64,000 nucleotides of DNA from Betaproteobacteria bacterium. GTDB lineage: Bacteria; Pseudomonadota; Gammaproteobacteria; Burkholderiales; Casimicrobiaceae. Made by a program: the position numbers and the translations under genes. The stretch spans positions 124,001 through 188,000 of the forward strand of contig BOKS01000005.1 in the NCBI GenBank assembly GCA_016861105.1. Direction: 5' to 3'. How positions within the stretch are numbered: position 1 is the first letter of the stretch; every line of letters begins with the position of its first letter. This document shows, one piece after another, positions 1-10,863 of this stretch. Under the pieces are notes generated by a model. The model was not told where the DNA came from and ran no database searches. It saw only the letters and a list, made by a program, of their open reading frames with translations.

Positions 1-796
<796 letters not shown>

Positions 797-860
797 GGTT
801 GTCCTTGCCGCGCCCTGCGTGTCATTGCCCTCGTCGTCCCCGTGCAAGCGGTGTTGCTGT

Positions 861-1203
861 CGTCGTTCCCGCGCACGCGCGTCTGTTGCGTTCGTCGTCC
901 CCGCGCACGCGGGTCCGTCGCTTCCGTCGTCCCCGCGAAAGGGGGGACCCAACGTCTTTCCCCTGCTCCCTCTTCGTCCCCGCGCACGCGGGTCCGTCGC
1001 TTTCGTCGTCCCCGCGAAAGCGGGGACCCAGCGCCTTTCCCCTGCTCCCTCTTCGTCCCCGCGCACCCGGGTCCGTCGCTTTCGTCGTCCCCGCGAAAGC
1101 GGGGACCCAGCGTCTTTCCCCTGCTCCCTCTTCGTCCCCGCGCACCCGGGTCCGTCGCTTCCGTCGTCCCCGCGAAAGCGGGGACCCAGCGTCTTTCCCC
1201 GGC
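861..1203 (+). repeat. Palindromic repeat array, family 1, left arm
   Basis: A tandem array between GIY-YIG and sucD. The element CCCCGCGAAAGCGGGG begins near 931, 1010, 1089 and 1168, an exact 79-base period. It alternates with a second palindrome, CCCGCGCACGCGGG or CCCGCGCACCCGGG, and a more degenerate unit starts near 861. Each unit can fold into a GC-rich hairpin with a GAAA loop; the core GCGAAAGC is known as an unusually stable DNA mini-hairpin. On the plus strand the units read towards the nuclease gene. Because the array has no stop codons in several frames, it yields long meaningless ORFs. Confidence 0.9.
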
Positions 1204-1500
1204 CTAGTCGACGATCGTCGAATACAGGTCGTTCCAGTACGGATTCCCCGCCTCGATCAGCTCCACCTTCCACGCTCGCTGCCACCGCTTGATCTGCTTC
1301 TCCCGGGCAATAGCCGCTTCCGCGGTCGCGTGTCCCTCGTACCACACGAGGTCATGGACATGGTAGGCCTTCGTGTAACCGTCGACGGCGTCGGACTTGT
1401 GCTCCCACACCCGCCTGACGAGGTCGGAGGTGACGCCGACGTACAGCGTGCCGTTGCGTCGGCTTGCCAGGATGTAGACCCAGTAGGTGCGGTCGCCCAT
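1204..1500 (-). CDS. GIY-YIG nuclease-family protein (UPF0213/COG2827 type) within the sucCD operon
   Basis: A 98-residue single-domain GIY-YIG protein. The GIY and YIG elements appear as VYI (Tyr9) and YVG (Tyr20), followed by Arg29, an EHK at 33-35 and the AxxREKxIKxW block with Glu67, the expected acidic catalytic position of this subfamily. It ends in the typical NPYWNDLY tail. Family members are small cytoplasmic endonuclease-like proteins, and most have no assigned substrate. The start is ATG 1500; no clear Shine-Dalgarno sequence is visible. The gene is bracketed by inverted arrays of the same palindrome (861-1203 and 1564-1735) and lies between sucC and sucD in the same orientation, so it is probably co-transcribed with them. 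Recognition of the repeats is my inference. Confidence 0.88.
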   Translation of the reverse strand: MGDRTYWVYILASRRNGTLYVGVTSDLVRRVWEHKSDAVDGYTKAYHVHDLVWYEGHATAEAAIAREKQIKRWQRAWKVELIEAGNPYWNDLYSTIVD

Positions 1501-1563
1501 CGCGGCATTCGAGCAGGGGCGCCCGAGGCGGTCGATCCGACGTTCGAACGAGGCGTGCAGGTG

Positions 1564-1735
1564 TGAAAGACGCTGGGTCCCCGCTTTCGCGGGGACGACG
1601 ACTCTTGCAGCGACGCTGGGTCCCCGCCTTCGCGGGGACGACGACCCTTGCAGCGACGCTGGGTCCCCGCTTTCGCGGGGACGACGACTCTTGCAGCGAC
1701 GCTGGGTCCCCGCCTTCGCGGGGACGACGACAGAG
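1564..1735 (-). repeat. Palindromic repeat array, family 1, right arm (inverted)
   Basis: Four copies of CGCTGGGTCCCCGC-TTTC/CTTC-GCGGGGACG start at 1571, 1614, 1657 and 1700, a 43-base period. They are in the opposite orientation to the 861-1203 array. The spacers between copies are themselves nearly identical (ACTCTTGCAG type). The array ends about 30 bases from the sucC stop codon. In the sucC-to-sucD transcript it would form a series of GAAA- or GAAG-looped hairpins immediately after sucC. Confidence 0.9.
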
Positions 1736-1764
1736 TGGCCCGCGCGTCGCTCACGCCGAGGCGC

Positions 1765-2931
1765 CTACCTGCCCGCCACGGCCGCGACGATCTTCTGCGC
1801 GGCGTCCGCCATGTTGTCCGCACTGATGATCGGCAGGCCCGAGTCCTTCAGGATCTGCCGGCCCTGCTCCTCGTTGGTGCCCTTCATCCGCACGACCAGC
1901 GGCACCGCGAGGTGCGTCTCCTTCGCCGCGGCCACGATGCCGTTGGCGATGGTGTCGCAGCGCATGATCCCGCCGAAGATGTTGACGAGGATGCCCTTCA
2001 CCTTCGGATTGCGCAGCATGATCTTGAAGGCCTCGGTGACCTTCTCGGTCGTCGCCCCGCCGCCGACGTCGAGGAAGTTCGCGGGCTCGGCGCCGAACAG
2101 CTTGATCGTGTCCATCGTCGCCATGGCGAGGCCGGCGCCGTTCACCAGGCAGCCGATGTTGCCGTCGAGCGAGATGTACGAGAGGTCGAACTTCGACGCC
2201 TCGATCTCGTTCGCGTCCTCCTCGTCGAGGTCGCGCATCGCGACGATGTCGGGGTGGCGGAACAGCGCGTTGGAATCGAAGTTGAGCTTCGCGTCGAGCG
2301 CGACGACCTTGCCGTCACCGGTCAGGATCAGCGGGTTGATCTCGGCGAGCGAGGCGTCGGTCTCGTCGAAGCAGCGATAGAGGTTCCGGAACACCGCGCG
2401 GGCCTGCGGGACGCTCGCCGGGGGCACGCCGATCTTGCGCGCGACGTCGTCGGCCTGCGCGTCGGTCAGCCCGGCGACCGGGTCGATCGCGACCTTGTGG
2501 ATCTTCTCGGGGTGGCTCGCCGCCACCTCCTCGATGTCCATGCCCCCTTCGCTGCTCGCCATCAGCGTCACGCGCTGCGCGCCACGGTCGACCACCATGC
2601 CGACGTAGAGCTCCTTCGCGATGTCGGCACCCTCCTCGATCAGCAGGCGCCGCACCTTCTGGCCGTCCGGGCCGGTCTGGTGCGTGACGAGCTGCATGCC
2701 GAGGATCTGCCCGGCGAGCTTCTCGACGTCCTCGATCGAGCGCGCGAGCTTGACGCCGCCGCCCTTGCCACGGCCGCCCGCGTGGATCTGCGCCTTCACG
2801 ACCCACACGGGTCCGCCGAGCTGCCTCGCGGCCGCGACCGCCTCGTCGACGGAGAACGCGGGGATGCCGCGCGGGACCGGCACGCCGTACGTGCGGAACA
2901 GCTCCTTGCCCTGGTATTCGTGGATCTTCAC
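1765..2931 (-). CDS. sucC: Succinyl-CoA ligase beta subunit
   Basis: The 388-residue ADP/GDP-binding beta subunit of succinyl-CoA synthetase, the same length as the E. coli protein. An N-terminal ATP-grasp domain begins [12 protein letters not shown] and contains the glycine-rich [10 protein letters not shown]. The C-terminal ligase domain carries the [10 protein letters not shown] motif. The start is GTG 2931. In most bacteria sucD follows within a few bases. Here the sucC stop (1765) and the sucD start (796) are separated by two repeat arrays and a GIY-YIG gene, so translational coupling of the subunits must be lost. Confidence 0.97.
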   Translation of the reverse strand: MKIHEYQGKELFRTYGVPVPRGIPAFSVDEAVAAARQLGGPVWVVKAQIHAGGRGKGGGVKLARSIEDVEKLAGQILGMQLVTHQTGPDGQKVRRLLIEEGADIAKELYVGMVVDRGAQRVTLMASSEGGMDIEEVAASHPEKIHKVAIDPVAGLTDAQADDVARKIGVPPASVPQARAVFRNLYRCFDETDASLAEINPLILTGDGKVVALDAKLNFDSNALFRHPDIVAMRDLDEEDANEIEASKFDLSYISLDGNIGCLVNGAGLAMATMDTIKLFGAEPANFLDVGGGATTEKVTEAFKIMLRNPKVKGILVNIFGGIMRCDTIANGIVAAAKETHLAVPLVVRMKGTNEEQGRQILKDSGLPIISADNMADAAQKIVAAVAGR

Positions 2932-2980
2932 ACCGTCTCCCCAGTGATCGTTCGCCGTCGTCCGCCGCGGCCGGCGCGCC

Positions 2981-3520
2981 TCACGCGGCGCCCCGGTACC
3001 AGCGCGGGTAGTAGCGCCGCACCGCCTCGCCCTGCGTCGACAGCGCGTGGCAGCGATCGAGCTGATACGGCTTGCGCTCGCCGGAGTCCTCGCGCTGCAG
3101 ACCGGCGAAGGTCTGGATCGCGGCCGTCGGCAGGAACGCGAGCAGTTCCGTGATGTGCGTGCAGCCGGCGACGCCGCCCATCGCGGCGTAGAGCGTCTTG
3201 CGGAAACCGTCGAACAGCGACGCGCCGACCAGCCGGCGATACGCGTCGTCGTGGTCGGCGCAGTGCGGCGGGTAGGGCGTGGCGTCGCTCACGGTCTCGA
3301 TCGCGTGGATCGTACCTTGGCGGTCGATGGTCACGCGCAGCCGGATGTCGTGCACCGGGTCGCCCGCGCGGCGCACGCCGGAGAGCAGCACGCAGTCCTG
3401 GTCCTTGACGTCGAGCAGCGTGGCCTCGATGTCGAAGCGGCCGTCGTCGCGCAGGAAGCCCTCGTAGCGCACCTGCCGGGCGTGCAGGCGTTGACGCGGC
3501 GACGGCGGAGACAGCGGCAT
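2981..3520 (-). CDS. DUF2889 domain-containing protein
   Basis: A 179-residue cytoplasmic protein matching the DUF2889 family common in betaproteobacteria. Visible hallmarks are an N-terminal [15 protein letters not shown] stretch, a central DIRLRVTID strand, a GCTHITELL segment and a C-terminal [11 protein letters not shown] with conserved Cys/His. No signal peptide or membrane segment is seen. No biochemical role is established for the family. It reads towards sucC with a gap of about 50 bases and could be the first gene of that operon. It diverges from glpK. Confidence 0.85.
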   Translation of the reverse strand: MPLSPPSPRQRLHARQVRYEGFLRDDGRFDIEATLLDVKDQDCVLLSGVRRAGDPVHDIRLRVTIDRQGTIHAIETVSDATPYPPHCADHDDAYRRLVGASLFDGFRKTLYAAMGGVAGCTHITELLAFLPTAAIQTFAGLQREDSGERKPYQLDRCHALSTQGEAVRRYYPRWYRGAA

Positions 3521-3581
3521 GACGGGCGGATGGAGGGCGGGACGGCGTTGCCGGGTCGCCGCGCCGGGCGCGACGCGGGAA

Positions 3582-3605
3582 AGCCCGCGCAGCGCGGGCT
3601 ACAAT
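3582..3605 (+). promoter_or_regulatory. Candidate glpK promoter -10 fused to a perfect palindrome
   Basis: The palindrome AGCCCGCGC-A-GCGCGGGCT (3582-3600) shares its last T with a -10-like TACAAT (3600-3605). It lies about 75 bases upstream of the glpK start in the region divergent from DUF2889. A palindrome filling the spacer of a promoter could be an operator; it could also simply be a hairpin. No good -35 element is visible. Confidence 0.4.
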
Positions 3606-3678
3606 CGCAGCAAAACCAACATTTTAGGGTTGCGGCCCGGCGGGCGGCAACCGGCGCTTAACCCGGAGGAATTCCGCG

Positions 3679-5163
3679 ATGCCTTTCGTCGTCGCCCTCG
3701 ACCAGGGCACCACTTCCTCGCGCGCGATCGTCTTCGGCCACGACGGCCGCCCGGTAGCGAGCGCACAGGCCGAGTTCCGCCAGATCTTCCCGCAGCCCGG
3801 CTGGGTCGAGCACGACCCGGCCGAGATCTGGGCGTCGCAGTCGGGCGTGCTGCACGCCGCGCTCGCCAAGGCGGGCATCGGCGCGCGCGACGTGGCCGCG
3901 CTGGGCATCACGAACCAGCGCGAGACCACGCTGCTGTGGGATCGCGCGACGGGCAAGCCGGTGCACAACGCCATCGTCTGGCAGGACCGGCGCACCGCCG
4001 GCATCTGCGACGCGCTGCGCGAAGCAGGCCACGCCGGGCGCATCGCCGCGCAGACCGGGCTGGTCGTCGACGCGTACTTCTCGGGCACGAAGCTCAAGTG
4101 GCTGCTCGACAACGTGCCTGGCGCGCGCGAGCGCGCGCAGCGCGGCGAGCTCGCCTTCGGCACGGTCGACACCTGGCTCGTCTGGCAGCTGACGGGCGGC
4201 CGCGTGCACGTCACCGACGCGACCAACGCGAGCCGCACGATGCTCTACGACATCCACGCGGGGGACTGGGACGACGGTCTGTGCGCGCTGCTCGACGTCC
4301 CGCGGGCGGTGCTGCCCGGCGTCGTGCCGTCGTCCGGCGTGTGCGCGACGGCGCAGCTCGAAGGCGTCGACGTCCCGATCGCCGGCATCGCGGGCGACCA
4401 GCAGGCGGCGCTGTTCGGCCAGGCGTGCCACGCGCCCGGCCTCGCCAAGAACACCTACGGCACCGGCTGCTTCCTGCTGATGAACACGGGGCGCGAGGCC
4501 GTGGCATCGCGCAACAGCCTCGTCACCACGGTCGCGTGGCAGCGCGCCGGCACCACCGAGTACGCGCTGGAAGGCAGCGTGTTCATCGGCGGCGCCGTCG
4601 TGCAGTGGCTGCGCGACGGCCTGAAGATCATCCGCCACGCCGCCGACGTCGAGGCGCTCGCGCGCACGGTGGACGACAACGGCGGCGTCTACTTCGTCCC
4701 GGCGTTCGCCGGTCTGGGGGCGCCGCACTGGGACGCGTACGCCCGCGGCGCGATGTTCGGGTTGACGCGCGGTGCGAGCGGCGGCCACCTCGCGCGCGCC
4801 GCCCTCGAGTCGATCGCCTATCAGAGCGCCGACGTGCTCGCCGCGATGGAGAAGGACGCGGGGCTCACGCTCGCCGAGCTGCGCGTGGACGGCGGCGCGA
4901 CGGCGAGCAATCTGCTGATGCAGTTCCAGGCCGACCTCCTCGGCGTGCCGGTGGTCCGCCCGAAAGTGCACGAGACGACCGCGCTGGGGGCGGCCTATCT
5001 GGCCGGACTCGCGGTGGGCTTCTGGTCGTCGTCCGACGACGTCAGGGCGAACTGGCAGGTCGACCGCACCTTCGAGCCGGCGATGTCGCGCGACCGCGCT
5101 GCAAGCCTGCGCGCGCAGTGGGACCGGGCGGTCGCACGCGCCAAGGGCTGGGCAGGCGCGTGA
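3679..5163 (+). CDS. glpK: Glycerol kinase
   Basis: A 494-residue FGGY-family kinase that phosphorylates glycerol to sn-glycerol-3-phosphate. The N-terminal phosphate-binding motif [10 protein letters not shown] is at about residues 8-17. Other family marks are [15 protein letters not shown], the [13 protein letters not shown] segment and [11 protein letters not shown] strong Shine-Dalgarno sequence (GGAGGAATT) precedes ATG 3679. Length is normal for the family. The 3' end overlaps the GTG start of the next gene. Together with the ugp operon about 3 kb away it points to growth on glycerol and glycerophosphodiesters. Confidence 0.97.
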   Translation: MPFVVALDQGTTSSRAIVFGHDGRPVASAQAEFRQIFPQPGWVEHDPAEIWASQSGVLHAALAKAGIGARDVAALGITNQRETTLLWDRATGKPVHNAIVWQDRRTAGICDALREAGHAGRIAAQTGLVVDAYFSGTKLKWLLDNVPGARERAQRGELAFGTVDTWLVWQLTGGRVHVTDATNASRTMLYDIHAGDWDDGLCALLDVPRAVLPGVVPSSGVCATAQLEGVDVPIAGIAGDQQAALFGQACHAPGLAKNTYGTGCFLLMNTGREAVASRNSLVTTVAWQRAGTTEYALEGSVFIGGAVVQWLRDGLKIIRHAADVEALARTVDDNGGVYFVPAFAGLGAPHWDAYARGAMFGLTRGASGGHLARAALESIAYQSADVLAAMEKDAGLTLAELRVDGGATASNLLMQFQADLLGVPVVRPKVHETTALGAAYLAGLAVGFWSSSDDVRANWQVDRTFEPAMSRDRAASLRAQWDRAVARAKGWAGA

Positions 5164-6494
5164 GGCGCCTCGCGGCCGCGGTCCTCGGGGCGTGGGCCGC
5201 CGCGGCCGCCGCGAGCCCGTTCGACGCGATCGACCGGCTCGTCGACGGCTGGCAGGCGAGCCGCGCATTCTCCGGCGCGATCGTCGTCCTGCAGGATGGC
5301 GCGACGCGCTACGAGCGCGCCGCGGGGTGGGCGGACCCGGCGCGCGGTCTCCCCTACGCGGTCACCACGCCCACCGACGGCGCCTCGCTCGCCAAGCCGT
5401 TCACGGGGCTCCTCGTGCTCATGCTGGCCCGCGAAGGGCGCCTCGACCTCGACGCGCCCGCCGCCCGATACGCCGCCGAGTATCCGCACGGCGACACACG
5501 GGTGCGGGACCTGCTCGCGCATGCCGCGGGGCTGCCCGACTACGGCGCCTTCGACGCGCTGTTCCGCCACGGCACGCCCGTGACCACCAGCGCCATGCTG
5601 CGCGACCTCGGCGAGCGCCGCGTCGCGCCGCAGTTCGCGCCGGGGACGCGCTTCGACTACTGCAACGTCTGCTACAACGCGCTCGCGGTCGTCGCGGAGC
5701 GCGTCACCGGCGCGCGCTACGAGGCCCTGCTCCGCGAGCGCGTCTGGCGCCCTGCCGGGATGGCGGACGCCTACGTGCGCCCGGCGAAGCTCGACGCATT
5801 GCCGCCGGGGCGCGCGGTGGGGCACCGGTGGCGCGACGGCCGCGACGAGCCACGCGACGCCGAGGACAACGAGGACTTCCACGGCGGCAGCAACGTCTAT
5901 GCGTCCGCGCGCGGGTTCGCGCGCTTCGCCGCCGCGCTGGCGGACGATGCGCCGTGGCTCGGACCGGCCGCCGCGGATGCGGTCGAGCCGGTGCGGCTCG
6001 CCGACGGCGCGACGACGGGCATCACGCTGGGCGGGTGGTTCTGCGCTCCGGGCGGGCGGCGCTGCTACTTCAACGGCCACCACCAGGGCTTCTTCTCGGT
6101 GATGTACTGGGACCGCGGGCGCCGGCTCGCCGTTGCGTGGGTGAGCAACTCGACGATGCCGCTCTCGCTGCGCAACGTGCTCACGCGCGGACTCGTCGCG
6201 GCGGCGGAGGGCCGGCCGGTGGCGGTGTCGCCCGTTCAGGCGGTGCCGCTGGACGCGGCGAAGCTCGCCGCGCTGGCGGGCGACCACGAGGTCGGCGGGA
6301 TCGGCCGCGTCCGCGTCGCCATCGACGGCAAGCGCGGGACGCTGCGCACCGCGGGCGTCGACTACGAGCTGTTCCGCGTGTCGCCGGCCGCGTACTACGC
6401 GCCCGGCGTGGACGCGCTGCTCGGCGCCACGGCGGACGGCCGGCTCACGTGGTCGAGCGTGTTCGTGCAGGCCGTCGGCACGCCCGTCCGCTGA
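5160..6494 (+). CDS. Secreted serine hydrolase, beta-lactamase (class C-like) family
   Basis: A 444-residue protein with a signal peptide ([12 protein letters not shown]...AAAAAS). It has the serine-hydrolase signatures SxxK (SLAK, in DGASLAKPF), YxN (YCN, in [10 protein letters not shown]) and a late HxG-like GHHQG. These are marks of the beta-lactamase/DD-peptidase/esterase superfamily (Pfam Beta-lactamase). It probably acts in the periplasm; the substrate cannot be read from sequence. The start is GTG 5160, chosen because it overlaps the glpK stop as GTGA and puts the signal peptide first. A longer upstream frame exists but only shadows glpK. Confidence 0.85.
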   Translation: MRRLAAAVLGAWAAAAAASPFDAIDRLVDGWQASRAFSGAIVVLQDGATRYERAAGWADPARGLPYAVTTPTDGASLAKPFTGLLVLMLAREGRLDLDAPAARYAAEYPHGDTRVRDLLAHAAGLPDYGAFDALFRHGTPVTTSAMLRDLGERRVAPQFAPGTRFDYCNVCYNALAVVAERVTGARYEALLRERVWRPAGMADAYVRPAKLDALPPGRAVGHRWRDGRDEPRDAEDNEDFHGGSNVYASARGFARFAAALADDAPWLGPAAADAVEPVRLADGATTGITLGGWFCAPGGRRCYFNGHHQGFFSVMYWDRGRRLAVAWVSNSTMPLSLRNVLTRGLVAAAEGRPVAVSPVQAVPLDAAKLAALAGDHEVGGIGRVRVAIDGKRGTLRTAGVDYELFRVSPAAYYAPGVDALLGATADGRLTWSSVFVQAVGTPVR

Positions 6495-6702
6495 TGGCGG
6501 CGAAGCGCAGCCTGCAAGCCGCGGCAGCGTTTCGCCGGGACGCCGGCGCGGGCGCGGGCGTTCGTTTGCCGAAACGCGATCGGGTGCATAGACTTCCGGG
6601 CTGTACCCGACGGCCGTCGTCGGGCGCACGCGCGCGAGGGCGACCCGGCCCGACGGCCGCACCGCGACGCAATTTCCCGTTCCCCCGACGAAGCGACCCC
6701 TC

Positions 6703-7926
6703 GTGACCGCCACCGCCGCCGGATGGCGCACGCCCGCCGTCGTGCTCGTCTGTGCGGGACTCGTGCTGACGATCGGCATGGGCATCCGCCACGGCTTCGG
6801 GCTTTTCCTGCAGCCCATGTCCACGGACCTGGGCTGGGGTCGCGAGACGTTCGCCCTGGCGATGGCCGTGCAGAACCTGACGTGGGGGGCGACCCAGCCG
6901 TTCGCCGGCATGCTGGCCGACAAGTACGGCACGGCGCGCGTCGTCGTGATCGGCGCGCTGCTCTACGTGCTCGGCCTGTTCGCGATGGCGCATGCGGACA
7001 CCCCGGTCGCGCTCGTGCTGACGGCGGGCGTGCTGATCGGCGTCGGCCTGTCGGGGGTCACGTTCAGCATCATGGCCGGCGTGCTGGGCCGTGCGTTCCC
7101 GCCCGAGAAGCGCTCGATGGCGCTCGGCATCTCCGCGGCGGCCGGGTCCTTCGGCCAGTTCGCGGTGCTGCCGGCCACGCAACTGCTCCTGACCACGCTC
7201 GGCTGGTACGGCGCGCTGGTCGCGCTGGGCGCCGTGGGCCTGCTGATGGTGCCGCTGGCCGCGGCGCTCGTCGAGAAGCGGGCGGCGCACGCGCACGCGT
7301 TCCAGCAATCCGCCGGGCAGGCGGTCGTCGAGGCCTTCGGCCATCGCGGCTACGTGCTGCTCACGCTGGGCTTCTTCGTCTGCGGCTTCCAGGTCGTGTT
7401 CATCGGCGTGCACCTCCCGGCGTTCCTCGCCGACCGCGGCATGCCGCCGCACGTCGCCGTGACCGCGCTCGCCCTCGTCGGCCTGTTCAACATCGTCGGG
7501 ACCTACACGACCGGCTGGCTCGGCAGCCGCGTGCCGAAGCGCTACATCCTGTCGGCGATCTACTTCGGCCGCGCGGCGGTGATCGCGCTGTTCCTGCTCG
7601 TGCCGATGTCGGTGTGGAGCGTCTACGCCTTCGCCGTCGCGATGGGCCTGCTGTGGCTGTCGACCGTGCCGCCGACCAACGGCATCGTCGCGCAGGTGTT
7701 CGGCGTGCGCTACCTCGCGATGCTCGCCGGCTTCACGTTCCTCAGCCACCAGGTCGGCAGCTTCCTCGGCGCGTGGCTCGGCGGCCGGCTGTTCGACACG
7801 CTCGGCAGCTACGACCTCGTCTGGTACCTGTCGATCGCGCTGGGCATCGTGGCGGGGCTCGTCAACCTGCCGATCGACGAGCGCGAGATCCGCCGGCCGC
7901 AGGCCGCCGCCGCGGGCCGCGGCTGA
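6703..7926 (+). CDS. MFS transporter
   Basis: A 407-residue integral membrane protein with about twelve hydrophobic segments. The MFS loop 2-3 motif is present as GMLADKYGTARVVVIG. The beginning (MGIRHGFGLFLQPMSTDLGW) resembles the oxalate/formate-antiporter-like and monocarboxylate group of MFS carriers. The start is GTG 6703. No neighbouring pathway gene clearly defines its substrate. The 207 bases between it and the serine hydrolase hold no gene. It converges on the Gfo/Idh gene at 7972. Confidence 0.88.
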   Translation: MTATAAGWRTPAVVLVCAGLVLTIGMGIRHGFGLFLQPMSTDLGWGRETFALAMAVQNLTWGATQPFAGMLADKYGTARVVVIGALLYVLGLFAMAHADTPVALVLTAGVLIGVGLSGVTFSIMAGVLGRAFPPEKRSMALGISAAAGSFGQFAVLPATQLLLTTLGWYGALVALGAVGLLMVPLAAALVEKRAAHAHAFQQSAGQAVVEAFGHRGYVLLTLGFFVCGFQVVFIGVHLPAFLADRGMPPHVAVTALALVGLFNIVGTYTTGWLGSRVPKRYILSAIYFGRAAVIALFLLVPMSVWSVYAFAVAMGLLWLSTVPPTNGIVAQVFGVRYLAMLAGFTFLSHQVGSFLGAWLGGRLFDTLGSYDLVWYLSIALGIVAGLVNLPIDEREIRRPQAAAAGRG

Positions 7927-7971
7927 CGCCGTTCGCGGGGGGGCGCGTCGCGCCGCCGCGCAGCGACAGGC

Positions 7972-8970
7972 CTATACCGCCTCGACGCGCCCGCTGCGCT
8001 CGGAGCGGAACAGCGCATCGACGACGCGCATGCCGCGGATCGCGTCCTCGACATCCCACGGCAGCACGATCTCGCCGCGCACCGCGCGCGAGAACGCCTC
8101 GCCCTGCAGCTCGTACTGGTCGCTCGGCGGAATCGTCTCGGTGCGGATGCCCGCGCCCTCCAGCGAGCTGCCGTCGTCGATGGCGATCGTCGTCGCCGCG
8201 CCCTGCGGCGCATTGACCGGGATGCGGATCTCGATGCGCCCCCCGTCGCCGACGAGCTGCAGGCGCTGGAAGCGCACGCACTGCGTGGACACCGTGAAGT
8301 CGAGGTGGCGCCCCTCGCCGAAGTCGACCAGCGCGCTGGTGAGCCGGTCCGTGCGGAAGCCGGGATCGCGGTCGACGAGTGCGACGGCACGCAGCGGCTC
8401 GGCCTCGAAGAAGTAGCGCCCCGCCGTGATCGGGTAGCAGCCGATGTCGTAGAGGCCGCCGCCGCCGACGTCGGCGCGGTTGCGGATGTTCGACGCGTCG
8501 AGGTTGAGGTACGAGAAGAACATCTGGATGGCGCGCAGCCTGCCGACGGCGCCCGCGCGCACGAGCTCGCGCGCGCGCTGCCACTGCGGGTGGAAGCGCA
8601 CCATGAACGCCTCCATCACCAGCACGCGCCCCTTCGTCGCAAGCAGCGCCTCCGCCTCGGCGGCGGTGAGCGCGATCGGCTTCTCGCAGAGGACGTGCTT
8701 GCCCGCCGCGGCCGCCGCCAGCGTCAGCGGCACGTGCAGGTGGTTGGGCAGCGGGTTGTAGACGGCGTCGACCTGCGGGTCGGCGAGCAGCGCCTCGTAG
8801 GAGTCGTGCACGACCGGGATGCCGAGCGCGTCCGCGCAGCGCCTCGCCTTGGCCGCGTCGCGCGAGCCCATCGCGTGCAGCTCGCACCACGCGCTCTTGC
8901 GCATGCCCGGCAGGACGCGGTCGAGGCCGATCTTCGCCGTCGAGAGGATGCCCCAGCGGACCGGCGTCAT
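7972..8970 (-). CDS. Gfo/Idh/MocA family NAD(P)-dependent oxidoreductase
   Basis: 332 residues with an N-terminal Rossmann fold ([15 protein letters not shown]) and the family's catalytic EKP motif in CEKPIAL, followed by the GGGGLYDIGCYP segment of the C-terminal alpha/beta domain. Such enzymes oxidise or reduce sugars, polyols and related compounds; the substrate is not readable here. ATG 8970 overlaps the ugpQ stop (ATGA), so the gene is translationally coupled as the last gene of the ugp operon. This suggests a polyol or phosphodiester-derived substrate, which is inference. Confidence 0.88.
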   Translation of the reverse strand: MTPVRWGILSTAKIGLDRVLPGMRKSAWCELHAMGSRDAAKARRCADALGIPVVHDSYEALLADPQVDAVYNPLPNHLHVPLTLAAAAAGKHVLCEKPIALTAAEAEALLATKGRVLVMEAFMVRFHPQWQRARELVRAGAVGRLRAIQMFFSYLNLDASNIRNRADVGGGGLYDIGCYPITAGRYFFEAEPLRAVALVDRDPGFRTDRLTSALVDFGEGRHLDFTVSTQCVRFQRLQLVGDGGRIEIRIPVNAPQGAATTIAIDDGSSLEGAGIRTETIPPSDQYELQGEAFSRAVRGEIVLPWDVEDAIRGMRVVDALFRSERSGRVEAV

Positions 8971-9758
8971 GCAGCGGGGTCCAGCACGTCGACGGCGTCG
9001 GTGATGATCGTGTCCACGCCCAGCGCCACGAGGTCGCGCGCGCGCGAAGGATCGTTGACGGTCCACGCCGCCACGGCCAGCCCCGCCGCGTGCGCGGCAT
9101 CGACGACCGCGCGGTCGAGCAGCGTGTGCTTCGCGTCGAGCGCGACGCACCCGCTCGCGCGGCAGCGGTCGAGCCAGTCGGGCGGCAGCCGCTCGCACAG
9201 CCAGGCCCGCGGCAGCCCGGGCACGGTCCGCTGCGCGGCGGCCAGCGCCTCCTCCGAGAAGGACGACAGCAGCGGCGGCCGCGCCGCACCGTCCCACAGC
9301 GCCGCCGCGTCCAGGGCGACGGCGGCCCCGGTCTCCCGCTCGCGGCCCGGCGCCGGCTTGATCTCGATGTTCACGTCCACGCCGTTGGCCCGGCAGTAGC
9401 GCGCGACGGCGGCCAGCGTGGGCAGCGGCTCGCCCGCGTACGCCGGCGAGTGCCACGCGCCGGCGTCGAGCAGCGCCAGCTCGCGCCACGGCAGCGCGTC
9501 GGCGCGACCGCGCGCATTCGTCGTGCGGTCGAGCGTCGCGTCGTGCAGCAGGAAGGCGACGCCATCGGCCGAGAGCTTCACGTCGAACTCCGCCATGCGG
9601 TAGCCGTGCGCGTGGCCGAGCCGCAGCGCGGACAGCGTGTTCTCCGGCGCGAGCTTGCCCGCGCCGCGGTGCGCGCACCAGCGCGGATAAGGCCAGGCAC
9701 GCCCCGCTTCGGCGGCGCGAGCGCGCCGCGGCGGCGCCTTCGCCCGCGGCCGGCTCAC
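8967..9758 (-). CDS. ugpQ: Glycerophosphodiester phosphodiesterase
   Basis: A 263-residue cytoplasmic-type GDPD that hydrolyses glycerophosphodiesters to sn-glycerol-3-phosphate and an alcohol. Motifs in order are the catalytic [35 protein letters not shown] and NIEIKP, all on the GDPD TIM barrel. There is no signal peptide. GTG 9758 overlaps the ugpC stop (GTGA) and the gene ends overlapping the next start (ATGA), so ugpC-ugpQ-Gfo/Idh are translationally linked. The basic N-terminal extension (about 20 residues) may be partly upstream of the true start. Confidence 0.93.
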   Translation of the reverse strand: MSRPRAKAPPRRARAAEAGRAWPYPRWCAHRGAGKLAPENTLSALRLGHAHGYRMAEFDVKLSADGVAFLLHDATLDRTTNARGRADALPWRELALLDAGAWHSPAYAGEPLPTLAAVARYCRANGVDVNIEIKPAPGRERETGAAVALDAAALWDGAARPPLLSSFSEEALAAAQRTVPGLPRAWLCERLPPDWLDRCRASGCVALDAKHTLLDRAVVDAAHAAGLAVAAWTVNDPSRARDLVALGVDTIITDAVDVLDPAA

Positions 9759-10822
9759 GACAGCCGCGCGCCGGTCTGCGCGTCGAAGAGGAACACGAAC
9801 GCCGGCTCGGTGCGGAAGTGGAGCGTCGCGCCCACCGGCGGCTGCTCGCCGTGCGGCAGGCGCGCGAGCACCGTGTGGGGGCCGTGCGCGAGGTGGATCA
9901 GCATGTCGGCGCCGAGCATCTCCACCATCTCGACGCGGCCCGACAGCGACGCCTGGGCGGCGACCGCGGGCTGCAGGTGCTCCGGACGGATGCCGACGGT
10001 GACCGCGCGGCCGCTCTCGCGCGCCGCGCGCGCCGCGCACGCGAGCGATCCGCCGTGCTCCAGCGCGATGCGGCCGTCCGCCTCGACGCGCCCGGGGACG
10101 AAGTTCATCGACGGCGAGCCGATGAAGCCGGCCACGAACTGCGTCTGCGGGTTCTCGTAGACCTCCATCGGCGTGCCGACCTGCTCGGCGCGGCCGGCGT
10201 TCATCACGATCATCCGGTGCGCAAGCGTCATCGCCTCCACCTGGTCGTGCGTCACGTACAGCGACGTCGTGCCGAGGCTGCGGTGCAGCTTCTGGATCTC
10301 GAAGCGCATCTGCACGCGCAGCTTCGCGTCGAGGTTCGACAGCGGCTCGTCGAACAGGAACACGGCGGGCTCGCGGACGATGGCGCGCCCCATCGCCACG
10401 CGCTGGCGCTGGCCGCCGGACAGCTGCCGCGGCCGCCGGTCGAGCAGCGGCTCGAGCTCGAGGATGCCGGCGGCGCGCTTCACGCGCTCGGCGATGTCGG
10501 CCTTCGCGAAGCCGCGGATCTTGAGCCCGTAGGCCATGTTCTCGAACACGCTCATGTGCGGATAGAGCGCGTAGTTCTGGAACACCATCGCGATGTCGCG
10601 GTCCTTCGGCTCGAGGTCGTTGACGACGCGGCCGCCGATCGCGACCTCGCCGGCGGTGACGACCTCGAGGCCGGCCACCATGCGCAGCAGCGTCGACTTG
10701 CCGCAGCCCGACGGCCCGACGATGACGACGAACTCGCCGTCGCGGACGTCGACGGACACGCCGTGGATCACCGCGAGCGTGCCGTAGCTCTTGCGGACGT
10801 TGCGGAAGGAGAGGTCGGCCAT
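9755..10822 (-). CDS. ugpC: sn-glycerol-3-phosphate ABC transporter ATPase
   Basis: A 355-residue ABC ATPase of the MalK/UgpC type. Walker A is GPSGCGKST, the signature is [15 protein letters not shown], Walker B is VFLFDEP with the D-loop SNLDAKLR, and the H-loop is YVTHDQ. A C-terminal TOBE regulatory domain follows. It energises uptake of glycerol-3-phosphate or glycerophosphodiesters through UgpA/UgpE at the inner membrane. It lies downstream of ugpE across a 151-base gap and is coupled to ugpQ by a four-base overlap. Confidence 0.95.
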   Translation of the reverse strand: MADLSFRNVRKSYGTLAVIHGVSVDVRDGEFVVIVGPSGCGKSTLLRMVAGLEVVTAGEVAIGGRVVNDLEPKDRDIAMVFQNYALYPHMSVFENMAYGLKIRGFAKADIAERVKRAAGILELEPLLDRRPRQLSGGQRQRVAMGRAIVREPAVFLFDEPLSNLDAKLRVQMRFEIQKLHRSLGTTSLYVTHDQVEAMTLAHRMIVMNAGRAEQVGTPMEVYENPQTQFVAGFIGSPSMNFVPGRVEADGRIALEHGGSLACAARAARESGRAVTVGIRPEHLQPAVAAQASLSGRVEMVEMLGADMLIHLAHGPHTVLARLPHGEQPPVGATLHFRTEPAFVFLFDAQTGARLS

Positions 10823-10833
10823 CGATCGAAGCG

Positions 10834-10863
10834 CGGGAATGGGGAATGGGGACTGGCGAATGG
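10834..10863. repeat. Short GGGAATGG-type direct repeats between ugpE and ugpC
   Basis: Three or four tandem copies of a GGGAATGG/GGGACTGG/GGCGAATGG heptamer-like unit lie in the 151-base gap between ugpC and ugpE. Similar short runs occur in GC-rich proteobacterial intergenic DNA. No function is evident. Confidence 0.45.

Noticed and set aside
861-1203. Possible CRISPR array because of exact 79-base periodicity
   Set aside because: The supposed spacers are themselves repeated palindromes and no cas gene is nearby.
799-1566. Long open frames rich in VPAFAGTT / RGDD-type peptides
   Set aside because: They arise because the palindrome has no stops in several frames on both strands; codon use is not protein-like.
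1564-1735. Possible CRISPR array with 43-base period
   Set aside because: Spacers are nearly identical (ACTCTTGCAG type) and the repeat is the family-1 palindrome in reverse.
3519-5159. A 991-residue frame covering glpK and the serine hydrolase
   Set aside because: The front part is an out-of-frame shadow of glpK; the real hydrolase starts at GTG 5160 with a signal peptide.
8971-9678. Extended N-terminus of the Gfo/Idh oxidoreductase
   Set aside because: This part is antiparallel or out-of-frame coding of ugpQ; ATG 8970 begins the family domain.
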